Assembly (NCBI RefSeq): GCF_032854445.1
Contig: NC_088298.1
Location: 2,042,160 to 2,106,159, forward strand
Length of the DNA: 64,000 bases
From: Liolophura sinensis
Lineage: Eukaryota; Mollusca; Polyplacophora; Chitonida; Chitonidae
Direction of reading: 5' to 3'
Shown here: piece by piece, positions 33,890 to 45,900 of the stretch
Layout of the letters: every line of letters starts with the position of its first letter
How positions within the stretch are numbered: position 1 is the first letter of the stretch
Position numbers and translations under genes: made by a program
The notes under the pieces: model-generated
What the model was told of the DNA's origin: nothing
Database searches by the model: none
Seen by the model: the letters and a program-made list of their open reading frames with translations, nothing else

Positions 33890-34365
33890 GTGTATTCTTG
33901 GGGTTTAACGTCGTACTTAATAATTTCCAGTCATTAGGTGTGTGTACATATATTGTGTCTTCTTGTGGCAGAGCGAATCCACGCCAGCAAGGTGTGGTCA
34001 CTGAAGTATCATGCCCAAGACACCAAACATGACACCCAACCCAGTCACATTATACTCGCGTCGGGCCAACCGGTCACGTTTTCTTGCCCTAACCTCTCAC
34101 TTCTGAGCGTCAGGCGAGGTAGCAGAAAGTACCATTTTTAAACTTTTATTTATTTATTTATTTGATTGGTGTTTTACGCAGTACTCAAGAATATTTCACT
34201 TATACGACGGCGGCCAGCATTATGGTGGAAGGAAACTGGGCAAAGCCCAGGGGAAACCCACGACCTTTTGCAGGTTGCTGACTGACCTTCCCAGGTAAGG
34301 CCGGAGAGAAAGCCATTTAAAGTTTTAACCCGAGTTTGATCCCGGGATCTCACCACATGCTATAT
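33890..34365 (-). mobile_element. SINE-B copy interrupted by SINE-A
   Basis: The core (GTGTGTACATATATTGTGTC, CCACGCCAGCAAGGTGTGGT, ACACCCAACCCAGTCACATT) runs to 34142. The tRNA-like end (GAGTTTGATCCCGGGATCTC) resumes after 34322. The intervening SINE-A split it. Confidence 0.75.
34143..34322 (-). mobile_element. SINE-A nested in SINE-B
   Basis: TTTA tail, CGCAGTACTCAAGAATATTT, GGCCAGCATTATGGTGGAAG, and CAGGTTGCTGACTGACCTTC; ends in the middle region. The flanks CCATTTTTAAA and CCATTTAAAG may be an eroded duplication. Confidence 0.82.
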
Positions 34366-34604
34366 ACATGTCAAACTATTTTAGCCGTAGGTAAATTTAA
34401 AGCAATGAGACAGCTTTTGATCGGCCATAGGGAATCCCTTCAAGAAATCAGATCAGAGATGGTTTAGAGAAAAGACATAGCGGTACATGAAAAAGACATT
34501 AAGATCGTTTTAGGAATGTCACGGACTTGATCTATGAACAGACGGATATTATGACGGACATTGATAGCCCTGACCTCAAACAACACCATGGGGCCTCCAT
34601 GCCC

Positions 34605-36208
34605 TAATATCACGTATCTTGTTTTAATAGCCCTTAACCAAAGTCACAGTCTCAGATATCCTGTTTTAGTAATCTTTAATAAAGTCAGTCTCCTTTGATA
34701 TGTTTTAGTACTTCTTAACCTTAACCATAACCACAGTCTCCTTTATCATGTTTTAGTAATACTTAACCATAATCACAGTCTCCTTTGTAATGTTTTAGTA
34801 ATCCGTAACCATAACTACAATCTCCTTTATCATGTTTTAGTAATCCTTAACCAGAGTCACAGTTTCCTTTGTCCTGTTTCAGTAATCCTTAACCATAACC
34901 ATTGTCTGCCTTGTAATGTTTTAGTAATCCTAAACCATAACCACAGTCTCCTTTATTATGTTTTAGTAATCCTAAAAAAGAGCCACAGTATCCTTTATCA
35001 TGTTTCAGTAATCCTTATCCATAACCACAGTCTCCTTTGTAATGTTTTAGTAATCCTTAACCATAACCACAATTTCCTTTATCATGGTTTAGTAATCCGT
35101 AACCATAACCACAGTCTCCTTTGTAATGTTTCAGTCATCCGTAATCATAACCACAGTCTCCTTTGTAATGTTTTAGTAATCCGTAAACAAAATCACAGTC
35201 ACCTTTGTCCCGTTTCAGTAATCCCTAACCAGAATCAGTCTCCTTTATCATGTTTTGGTAATCCTTAACCAGAATCACAGTATCCTTTGTCCTGTTTTAG
35301 TAATCCTAAACCATAACCAGTCTCCTTTGTAATGTTTTAGTAACCCTTAACCATAACCACAATCTCCTTTATCATGGTTTAGTAATTCTTAACCATAACC
35401 ACAGTCTCCTTTGTAATGTTTCAGTCATCCGTAACCATAACCACAATCTCCTTTATCATGTTTTAGTAATCCTAAACCAGAGCCACAGAATCACAGTATC
35501 CTTTGTCCTGTTTTAGTAATCCTAAACCATAACCAGTCTCCTTTGTAATGTTTTAGTAACCCTTAACCATAACCACAATCTCCTTTATCATGTTTTAGTA
35601 ATCCTTAACCAGAGTCACAATCTCCTTTATCATGGTTTAGTAATCCTTAACCATAACCACAGTCTCCTTTGTAATGTTTTAGTAATCCTAAACCATAACC
35701 ACAATCTCCTTTATCATGTTTTAGTAATCCTTAACCAGAATCACATTATCCTTTGTCCTGTTTTAGTAATCCGTAAACAAAGTCACAGTCACCTTTGTCC
35801 CGTTTCAGTAATCCGTAACCAGAATCACAGTCTCCCTTGTAATGTTTTAGTAATCCTTAACCATATCCAGTCTCCCTTGTAATGTTTCAGTAATCCTAAA
35901 CCATAACCACAATCTCCTTTGTCATGTTTTAGTAATCCTAAACCAGAGTCACAGTTTCCTTTGTCTTGTTTCAGTAATCCTTAACAAGAACCACAGTTTC
36001 CTTTGTCCTGTTTCAGTAATCCGTAGCCAAAGTTACCGTCTCCTTTGTCCTGTTTCAGTAATCCTGAACCAGAATCACAGTTTCCTTTGTCCTGTTTCAG
36101 TAATCCTTAACAAGAACCACAGTTTTCTTTGTCCTGTTTCAGTAATCCGTAGCCAAAGTTACCGTCTCCTTTGTCCTGTTTCAGTAATCCTGAACCAGAA
36201 TCACAGAC
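34605..36208. repeat. 42-bp minisatellite, about 38 units, with higher-order blocks
   Basis: Unit AGTAATCCTTAACCATAACC then ACAGTCTCCTTTGTAATGTT TT, written here in parts; variants alternate TTTGTAATG, TTTATCATG and TTTGTCCTG. Blocks of two or more units repeat as larger units, for example about 35990-36088 against 36107-36205. Confidence 0.93.
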
Positions 36209-36334
36209 ACGCTGAAAATGAAAGAGTTTTACAAGTTTACTCGGGTACATTAGGGCAGGGTCTAGGGGCCAATAAGGCCCCAGAGGCTCCCAGACCGTAG
36301 ATCGTTTATTTTTGAGCAGCCATTGGAAATTGAA

Positions 36335-36650
36335 GCATTGGGAGTCATTATGTGAGTGTTCAGATACTATGTCTTCTTGTGGCACGGCGAGTCCGTGTCG
36401 CCAAAATGCCGCCGCCACTGAAAATATCATGCCGAAGACATCAGCTATGAGATTCCACCTACGTCACATTATACTGACACCGGGTCCTACACCAACCAGT
36501 CCTATGTCCTTGTGCTAAACTCTCAGTGCTGAGCGTCAGGCGGCACGCACCGTTATTAAAATCTTTGATACTGCCCCACCCGGATTTGATCTCAGGTCTC
36601 CAGAATTCGAGGCGGACGCTCTAGTCATTGTGCCACCGAAGCGGTATGAC
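36335..36650 (-). mobile_element. SINE-B, best-preserved copy with tRNA-like head
   Basis: On the minus strand the element begins with GCTTCGGTGGCACAATGACT, AGAGCGTCCGCCTCGAATTC and GAGATCAAATCCGG (A- and B-box-like), followed by the core shared with the other SINE-B copies. The 3' end is near 36335. Confidence 0.78.
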
Positions 36651-39224
36651 CGCTTATATAATGAGCTCTAATTGCACTTCATGAAAATTGACAATATGTC
36701 AACATGCGGTGAAGAAACACGTCACAGTGCATAGCAAATGCGCTTGACGCAAACTTGCGCCAGCTTTGTATAACGGGCCCAAATGGCTTGCTCTTAAGTG
36801 CGAATTTGTACAAGCATGGAGGTAGAAAAGAGGTACACAACCTACACAAGGTACGTTTTATACTTTCTTTGTTCTTTGGTAGTTTATGTTAAATGTCGTT
36901 TTGGGAATTGGTCCGATTATTGACGTAGAACGTCCATCTTGGTTGACGGCTGGTATACGAATGTCTGTTTCTACGCACATATTAAGGAAGTAAAACCGTG
37001 CAAAACTGAGAGCTTACTTTGGCATGTTTATTTCAGTATAGGTCAAACAAAGGATCGGGTACACAGTTTTGATGAAAACAACGGGTTATAGTTTATAGCT
37101 TCCTGTTTGGAGTACATTTCCGTTTCTTGTTGCATAGCAGCAATTATGCACCACTGTATCCATATAATATTAATTGCTCTGCATATTCACCAAGACAATG
37201 AGTGATTACATAATATAATACGAACATCCGAAGTCAAAATACAAGCACCATTCTCATTGGACAGCTCGTGAATGATGTACATATACACAGTTTTAAGGCC
37301 CATGCTCGCTGGCTGCTTTTATATACACAAGCGTCTTTACGGATGTGATGGGCTGGCGGGAGGAGGGAGATGGGAGGGGTTGGGGGTGTGCTAGGGGAGT
37401 GAGCACCGTGTTGGATCGCTTGACATCCGGGCTGTTACAGCACGTATTTTACGACATCTACCGTTTCTCAAAGGGGTCGCAAGGTTACGCTGGTCTAATC
37501 ACCCATGACGTTCGCATATTTACGGCGTATAGACCACCTTGGTACTTGCGATCCGTGTAACCTTAGGACGGTTTTGAAAAACAGCTCACAGTACACAAGA
37601 AACCAGGTGAAGGATTATGTACGTTACAGGCCGTTTCAATAAATGGATGGTTATTGGCCTCGTCACGTGGCGTTATAAAATGCATGAAGTTTACGTGACG
37701 TATGCGTCGTGACATGACGCACAGACAGAACAGTACAGAGAATGTTGTGACATCGCATGTGACGTCACACTAACACACCGTCACTTACTGGACGATCAAT
37801 ACAAGTCAAAGCAAAGGAACCTATAACAGCGCAGGCCGACTACATACTTGAGTCACTTAATATTCAAACCTTTGTTGGGTTGCACGTTATTGTTTTTCTA
37901 AAGGGTGAATAAAAACAGAAAGTGTTAAGAAAAACAGTTAATTGGTATTCTTGGCTATACTAAAACTACATACAGGCCTACATCATAAATACTGTACCAC
38001 TAACATTTATATTAGGTTTGCGTATACGTACAGATCAGAACATCGTCCAAATAATAATACTAAATAAAAAGAAAACAAAGAGAAAAAATACGGTTCCGCG
38101 AAATTAACAAAAACTCACCTAGAGCTAAGAAAAGAATAATCTTAACACAACGATGAAAACAAACAGAATGCGTCCAAGAGTACTTCATGTTAGAGTGCAT
38201 GCCCTATGGAAATGAACGACAAGGGCACACTTTTCGTTGGTTACAATACACACTGAGAAAGGTAAAATGTGTGTTATACACTAATAAGTCATTAGATGCG
38301 TAATTTTTTGGAAAGTAAAAGAAACCCACCGGTTTATAAAATATTTACTGTTAAAATTGGCTGCTCCATTTGTGAAGAAGACAAAAATAAAAAAAAATTC
38401 TTCCTGTACATGCACATGTAGAACCAACCTATATTTAACGTTTAACCACTAAAAAAAAATCAACACTAAACGAACCTTTCTTTTCATATACACTGTACCT
38501 GTATGTACATGCTTTAAAAAAACATGGCTTTACATGTACATAAATGTACACACGTGTACAAAAGAACAGCCAGTATTAAAATATAGAAGCACCATTGTGT
38601 TGTTTTTTTTTATTCAAAAATATACATATAAATAATATGGGTTGAAGTGGTGTATGGAACATACTTTCAAAACGCCAGGATCATAGCCTCTAAATTTACA
38701 GGCTACGGAAGAGCAATTCTTGAACTAAACCTATTCAAGTTTAGACGAACATCATGAAACTGTAAGCTATTGATGTATCACAGGTACATACATGTAATAG
38801 CCTGAAAACTCGACAAGAAATTTTACATCAAAGTTTTCTTGAAATGCATTTGCTTGTAAAAAAATCGTCAGCAGATAATTTTTGAATGACTACATGTACA
38901 GCAATGGCGGGGGTGAATACACCAAATGGTATTCACATTTATTCAGAATAGGATATCGAATAAAAATAAAATGAATACAATACAAACACGACTGTTACTT
39001 CAGTGAACAGAGGCTACATGTAACAAGCAACTATCAAGGAAGTGTACACATTAACACACTAGTGACATGAATGCCCCATCAATTTACAACCCTTGTCAGT
39101 CAAGTGAATACCATTGAGAGTTGTATAAGTAGGTACCACAAGTGAATACCAGGGATTCAATCTACTGGTCCCCATTAGCCAATGAAAACAAATGAAACTT
39201 GTAGGTTCCATAATTCAAGTGAAT
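36651..39224. other. Mostly non-coding stretch; contains a family D scrap
   Basis: At about 36850-36990, TTTGGTAGTTTATGTTAAAT, GTCGTTTTGGGAATTGG and GGCTGGTATACGAATGTCTG match family D. The remainder is AT-rich with short simple tracts; no exon or gene recognised. Confidence 0.45.
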
Positions 39225-39480
39225 ACTTTTCAAATTTGCTGGCGTCACATGTCACGTGATCACCTCTGAAATTTGCTAGTGTCACATGTCAAGTGAACAC
39301 AGAAATTTACTGGTGTCACATCTAAAATGAACACCTCTGAAATTTGCTGGTGTCACATGTCACCTGAACACCTCAGAAATTTACTGGTGTCACATGTCAA
39401 CTGAACACCTCTGAAACTTGCTGGTGTCACATGTTACCTGAATATCAGTCTAGCTCCAACAATTCAAATGAATACCTCTG
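39225..39480. repeat. About 37-bp minisatellite, six diverged units
   Basis: Unit GAACACCTCTGAAATTTGCT followed by GGTGTCACATGTCACCT. Confidence 0.85.
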
Positions 39481-40358
39481 AAATACGTTGATGTCAGAAT
39501 TCAAGTAAATACATTCACATACAAAGGTAACTCTGAAAAATCAGGTATTCAAAAATTTTTGGAGATGTATCAGCTTATCACACTGACTGAATACCACTGA
39601 AATGGGCACGATCCACAAATTAACAGACTACACTTAGAGGGAACAGTCCTAGCAAGTCAAGTGAATACAGTCTTAAAAATAATCCTAGGATACCATGAAA
39701 ACAAACTAAAATTCAACTTCATCAGAAGGGAGTGGTGAAGCACACAGCCATAAAAGTGTCTGGATGCAGAAAATACGCACGCTATTGTAAACCAACTGTA
39801 TAGATACTGTCACAGTTTGCCTCTGCTTATTACCAACATGTAAATCATTGGATAACTGTTTCCAATAAGCACCGTTATAAACACAAAATATATATTTCAC
39901 AATTTAATCATTTTCTTAAGAATAAATGTACATAAACGTAGGTAGTTATTTTGCAGAAAGTTTGCTTTATGCAAAGGCATATTATACACAAAAGTATATC
40001 ACATGATGACATAAAACTTTACACACAAAACAACACACACTGTACATTCACATATTCCAGCCTGAACAATTGTTCTCAACTGATTCATCACTGTGGTACA
40101 CCTCAAATTTTGTCAATATCTGTAACAGTTCCTCAATTCCTCAAAAGTTGCCCAATTCTCACTGTTCTACTCATCTTAAAAAGGCATTCTGAGGTTTCCT
40201 TCATAGAAGGCCGGATGATACCCCAGTATGTGTTAGCACCTACAGAAAGGCCATTGACATGTGTATCCGCAAAAACAGATTTGCAAAATACTCTAATTTT
40301 TTTTAGATTTTTTTTCAGATGAATTAAATGCTGTCCAATGTTTGGATTGTATGACAGG
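39481..40358. other. Non-coding stretch, nothing recognised
   Basis: An open frame of 123 codons at 39951-40322 has no recognisable motif. Confidence 0.4.
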
Positions 40359-40408
40359 CTTTATTTATTTATTTATCAGATTGAGCTTTTTACGCTGTAC
40401 TCAAGGGG
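40359..40408 (-). mobile_element. SINE-A 3' fragment
   Basis: TTTA tail followed by TTTTTACGCTGTACTCAAGG. Confidence 0.6.
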
Positions 40409-40559
40409 GTGAGGGTGTTCTTTGTGGTTTGAAAACCTAAAATATTACTCGGAAGTATTCTCAGACTATCAGAGTTTTCAAATCTCACACATTCTGTTTG
40501 GTGCTGAGCATGGGCCTTCAGCATTGTACATTAATTTTATGCAGTTTCAAAAATTTAAC

Positions 40560-41322
40560 AGTTTTTAACAGCTTGTATGCGCATAAACAGCATGTATGCA
40601 CATAAACAGCTTGTATGCACATTAACAGCTTGTATGCGCATAAACAGCATGTATGCACATAAACAGATTGTATGCGCATAAACAGCATGTATGCACATAA
40701 ACAGCTTGTATGCACATAAACAGCTTGTATGCACATTAACAGCTTGTATGCACATAAACAGCTTGTATGCACATAAACAGCATGTATGCACATAAACAGC
40801 ATGTATGCACATAAACAGCTTGTATGCACATAAACACCTTGTATGCACATAAACAGTTTGTATGCACATAAACAGCTTGTATGCACATAAACAGCTTGAG
40901 AGCAAATAAACACCTTGTATGCACATAAACAGTTTGTATGCACATAAACAGCTTGTAAGCACATAAACAGCTTGTATGCACATAAACAGCTTGTAAGCAC
41001 ATAAACAGCATGTATGCACATAAACAGCTTGTATGCACATAAACAGCTTGTATGCACATAAACAGCTTGTATGCACATAAACAGCTTGTATGCACATAAA
41101 CACCGTGTATGCACATAAACAGCTTGTATGCATATAAACAGCTTGTATGCACATAAACAGCTTGTATGCACACAAACAGCTTGTATGCACACAAACAGCT
41201 TGTATGCACATAAACAGCTTGTATGCACATAAACAGCTTGTATGCACACAAACAGCTTGTATGCACATAAACAGCTTGTATGCACATAAACAGCTTGTAT
41301 GCACATAAACAGCTTGTAAGCA
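40560..41322. repeat. 19-bp minisatellite, about 40 units
   Basis: Unit GCTTGTATGCACATAAACA with single-base variants. Since 19 leaves remainder one on division by three, all three minus frames run through it (up to 262 codons) and give the same 19-residue cyclic peptide. No start context or homology supports translation. It lies 1.4-2.2 kb past the SLC4 stop codon. Confidence 0.95.
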
Positions 41323-41634
41323 CATACATCTGAAATAGAGATCAGACTGTATTTACTATTATATTAATCATACACTCAAAAACCTAGAGCAATTGTAGAT
41401 CTTTTCTCAGCAGACATTTCGCTTACAGGTCTTGCCACATGAGAACAACCCACTGTTATCAGATTCATTCGTAACCTTGAACACTTTACCATAGAGAGAG
41501 TATATGTATCGATACCCAAGAGCTGGTAGAAAAGATGATCCAGTAAAATATATTTAGAACTGGCAAATTTTCTTGGTCTATCGGAATACACGATCACACC
41601 TGAAGTCAAACAAGGTTGTTACACTTCCGACACG

Positions 41635-41865
41635 TCTAGTTTTTCACCTGTAACCATCTGCTTCAGGCCTGAATTTCACCTCTAACCATTTGTTTTAGGA
41701 CTGAAGTTCACCTCTAACCATTTTTCACACCTGAAATTCACCTCTAACCATTTGTTTCAGGACTGAATTTCACCTCTAACCATTTGTTTCAGGACTGAAG
41801 TTCACCTCTAACCATGTGTTTCAGGATTGAATTTCACCTCTAACCATGCTTTTCAGGCCAGAAGT
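41635..41865. repeat. About 32-bp minisatellite, seven units
   Basis: Unit TTTCACCTCTAACCATTTGT followed by TTCAGGACTGAA; possibly in the SLC4 3' untranslated region or just past it. Confidence 0.88.
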
Positions 41866-41878
41866 TCAACTCGATTGA

Positions 41879-41884
41879 TTTATT
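41879..41884 (-). promoter_or_regulatory. Candidate polyadenylation signal of SLC4 gene (AATAAA)
   Basis: AATAAA on the minus strand, about 840 bp after the stop. An ATTAAA variant lies at 42058-42063. The 3' end cannot be fixed without transcripts. Confidence 0.25.
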
Positions 41885-42089
41885 AACAGCCTGAGTTTCA
41901 CGTAGACACCCCAGGAACATCATTCACCCATTACAGTTTTCTCTCAACCTTCATTCCCTACAGCAATGTCATGACATGAATCCAGGACAGAAGACTGAAA
42001 TACTTCTGCTTATAATACAAAGTTTTCAATTTTCCTTTTTTGCCAGTAAATATTTCATTTAATAAACTGTTTCAGGAAATGTTCATCCA

Positions 42090-42720
42090 ATGAACTTTTC
42101 CTTGTGTAAGGGCTGAAGTTGTTTTCTGTAGCACTTTATGGGAGGTGTGAAGGTATCATCTATATGTATCACACTTCTAAACAGGCCTTGAAGTGGCATC
42201 TATTACATTTTTGTATCTGTTATTTTGCTATAGCCATACATTTTGTTAGACCTGAAGATATCATCTGTTACAACTCTCACCAGGCCTTTGTGAGGTAAAC
42301 CCATTACACTTTTCTTGTATCAGACATGAAATTCATCTGTAAATATATGTTTGTACCAGAATACCAGACCTGAACTTCATCCGTTACATCTCTGTACAAG
42401 GCCTGAACGTGGTCTGCTACACACTTCTGTCAGGCCTGAGCTTTGACCAGTTACATATATGTACCGGGCCTAAAAGATTTGTCCTGTTTTGTTTTTTTAA
42501 CACAGTTTTGTCCAAGACTTGTAACTTTCCTCCATTTACACATTCTTCATGTACAAGGCCTGAAACCATCATCTGTTTCGGTTTTGTACAAGGCCTGAAA
42601 CCATCATCTGTTTCAGTTTTGTACAAGATCTGAAACCTGCTTCAGATACAAAGTTTGTCCATGGCCTGAAACATTCATCTGTTTAGACACCACTACATGT
42701 ACCAGGCCTGTACCCTTCAT
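42090..42720. repeat. Degenerate 30-38-bp repeats beside the SLC4 stop codon
   Basis: Recurring GTACAAGGCCTGAAACCATC and ATCTGTTACAC-type phrases; clearest as two close copies at about 42545-42630. They run up to the stop and would lie in the 3' untranslated region. Confidence 0.7.
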
Positions 42721-42723
42721 CGG

Positions 42724-42952
42724 TTACACTTTACTTTCATCGGCTTCCTCCAACTCTTCAGGGATTTCCTTCATCACCTCTGCTGGCTCCTCGCCAGGGA
42801 TGAAGAACATGCCCATCTTGGCCTGGTGATTGTGCTCTGGGATGTGGTGTCCATGACCGTTCTCCTCCACCTCTGGAGGAGACTCCTCCTGGTCAGCGTC
42901 CCGGTCCTTCTCCTTGTTTTTGTCCTTGCTCCTCTTTTTCTTTTTGTTTTTG
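42724..42952 (-). CDS. SLC4: SLC4 exon w16 (terminal exon with stop)
   Basis: The acceptor is TCTCTGTAG at 42953 onward and the stop TAA is at 42724-42726. The exon encodes a Lys-rich run ([16 protein letters not shown]), then acidic and histidine-containing sequence ([13 protein letters not shown]), ending DESKV. I do not recognise this tail from vertebrate homologues. The phase and an unbroken frame support it. A C-terminal S-K-V could be read as a weak PDZ ligand, but that is speculative. Confidence 0.86.
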
Positions 42953-45900
42953 CTACAGAGAAAACAAAAAACGGAAATCTAGAAACTGGAATTGGTGTTG
43001 ACAAACCACATAAAGCCCCTCTCCCTCCCTCCCTTGTTTTCTTACATAAGTTGACTGGGGTTGAACACTGCTTTGGTCAAATCACGACGATGTCTCCTCG
43101 CAGTGGGCCAAACCCAATGGTGAAATAGTTATTGTGCTGCCTCACTGGACTGCCATGCTGAAGACATCAGATACAATACTCCAGTCAGTCATGTCATACT
43201 GACACCATGCCAACCAGTACTTGGCATGTTCCTCTTATGCTGAGTGCCACATGCCAAGAGAGCCAGTGTGAAGATTGCCAAAGTATTGAGAAGCACTTCT
43301 ACATAGATATAAAATTCCATAATTCAATGTCAAGTATGATTCGATCTGGAATTGAACTCCAAATCTTCTGTGTACGAAGTATAATATCGAGACACACTTG
43401 TATCAATGTAGGTGTATCTGTATAATTCAGTCCAAATAAGTTTATAGTAAAATCTGGCAAACATAAAGCAATGTGCTTCAATGGTAAACCAGGCCATGAA
43501 CAACAGTGTTAATAAACGGTGTACCAAATCTGATCATTCTTACCCAAACACTCACTGGTCAACATGGACCAAGAGCATTTGCAAGAACACCATAAAATCA
43601 GTACGTCTGCAACATATTTCCATGGGTTTTTTTTTTTTTTTTGGTACAGTAATTTTACTGCTTCTCTGGTGGACTCTTGCATACCATTCTAACGAATATG
43701 TCATTTATTGGCTGATTTACTCACTTATCAAACTATGAATAGTTTCAACTTTTCCTCACAGGTTTAGACTTTATTTAATTTATACTGCATGTAGGGTCCA
43801 CTTGCACAAAGCCATCTTTACACACAAGTACATGTACTTCGTCTATACCTGCGAACAAGCCTGGGAATACACAGCACAACAACAACAACAATTGTTCTGC
43901 ACCCAACAGCATTTTGACAAAGGTCAAATGTTTGATACAGGGCAAAACTATCAGGTAAAACAGATTCTAGCTGTTTAAATAACTATATGCAGAATCTTAG
44001 TACATTATTAAAAATTATTTCTACACTAAGCTTTGTGCAATCAAGCCCTGGTTTTCCCCCTAACCTTGGACTGCCATCTTTAGGGGGCGGGTTGTCAAAC
44101 TGCGGGGTGGAGTCCTTCCTAACCGAGAGCCAGATGGATGTCTTCGCCATCTCCTCCGAGATGTTGACCCTATCGGTGTCCATGCTGCTGCGGCGGATGT
44201 TGCCTCGGGGTTTCAGGTAATCTGCCTTAATGCCCATCATGTGTTCCTCATCATCCCTCAGTAGCTCTTCCTCCTGGGATCGGGAGAAAAGGGTGACAAT
44301 AATGTTACTTATTTACCTCATTTTTGTTTGATGACATACTCAAGACATTTAATTTATTTATTTTATATTTGTCCATTGAAAAACTTATATGCGGGCAGTC
44401 AGTTTCATAGATTGCAAAAGCTCTGTATTGTATTAGAAATATACTAGATAAATCCCATGCTCACTTCATCGGGTTCCTTCCCCTTGGCCTTTTTTGCATC
44501 CTCCTTGGCCCGGGAAGTAATCTCGGGCATGATGTCATCCAGGTACTTCAGTTCTCTCTGGGAAAACATGTAATCTAACGCCTTCCTCACAAAACAAGTG
44601 GCCAGTACCTGGTAACATCAGAAAACAACAAATCACATCAAACCAGTAATATTACCACTTTCACAGAATTACTATTTTCGCGATAAAACTCTAATACTTT
44701 TCACATGACCAGTGATAAGTTAATATTTATTTATTTATTTACTTGAGTGTTTTGTAGCATGACTCATGAAGGTTTCACTCTCATGATGGTGGCCAATGTG
44801 GCTATAAATAGTGAACTGGTTATAAAACAGACTGAAACACTGCACAACTGTCTATAAACACAAGGGAGACAACTGTTAAAATGGATAAGATAGCGCCCCT
44901 GAGCTCACCACATAATCAATGATAATGTATTTCATTTGACTGATGTTTAACACCAAACTCAAGAATATTTTACTTATAAATATGAGGGCTGCCAACATTA
45001 TGGAGTGAGGAAACTCACGGTCATCCACAGGTTGCTGACAGACCTTTCCACACGTGACCGAAGAGGAAGCCATCATGAACTACACTTGAACTCACAGTGG
45101 GCATATTGGTGAGATACACACTGGTTAAACAAAGGTCAAACCCCTGAGGGCACATGTATACCCCTGAGGGCACATGTACATCACTAGAGGTTATACCACT
45201 TGAGTTACCCTAGTTCTTTTAAAATTTGGGACACCTGGTCTGCTTATTTTAGCCAATATATGTGTAATTCTAACAGGAATACTGACACTACTTATATCAA
45301 CACTACTTGTATCTGTTCTAGAGTTTAGAAGAATTAATGAATACCTCCAAAAGTTTATGTAACAAACTTTGTACTGCAAAGGGCATCCAATTCAAGGTAC
45401 ATGTGTACTATTGCAGCTTTTGCATGTACCACCTGAGGCTGTACCACCTGAGGGCTGTACCACCTAAGGCTGTACCACCTGAAGCTGTACAACCTAACGG
45501 CTGTTGGCTGTACCACCTGAGGGCTGTCGGCTGTACCACCTGAGGCTGTAGGCTGTACCACCTGAGGCTGTACCACTGTTATACTGGAGGTTTTGCATGT
45601 ACCACTAGAGGTTATTCCACAGTTGATTTTGCATAAACCATTGGAGATTATACCACAGCTGAATTTGCAGGTACCACTGGAGGTTACACCACAGTTGGTT
45701 TTGCATGTACCACTAGAGGTTATACCAGAGTTGGTTTTGCATAAATCATTGGAGATTATACCACAGCTGAATTTGCATGTACCACTGGAGGTTATACCAC
45801 AGTTGGTTTTGCATAAACCACTAGAGGTTATACCAAAGATGGTTTTGCACGCACCATTGAAGGTTATAACATAGTTGGTTTTGCATGTACCACTGGAGGT

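Noticed and set aside
40518-41329. 262-, 256- and 197-codon frames as Cys-rich secreted proteins
   Set aside because: A 19-bp array without stops gives this in all three frames; no start context or homology.
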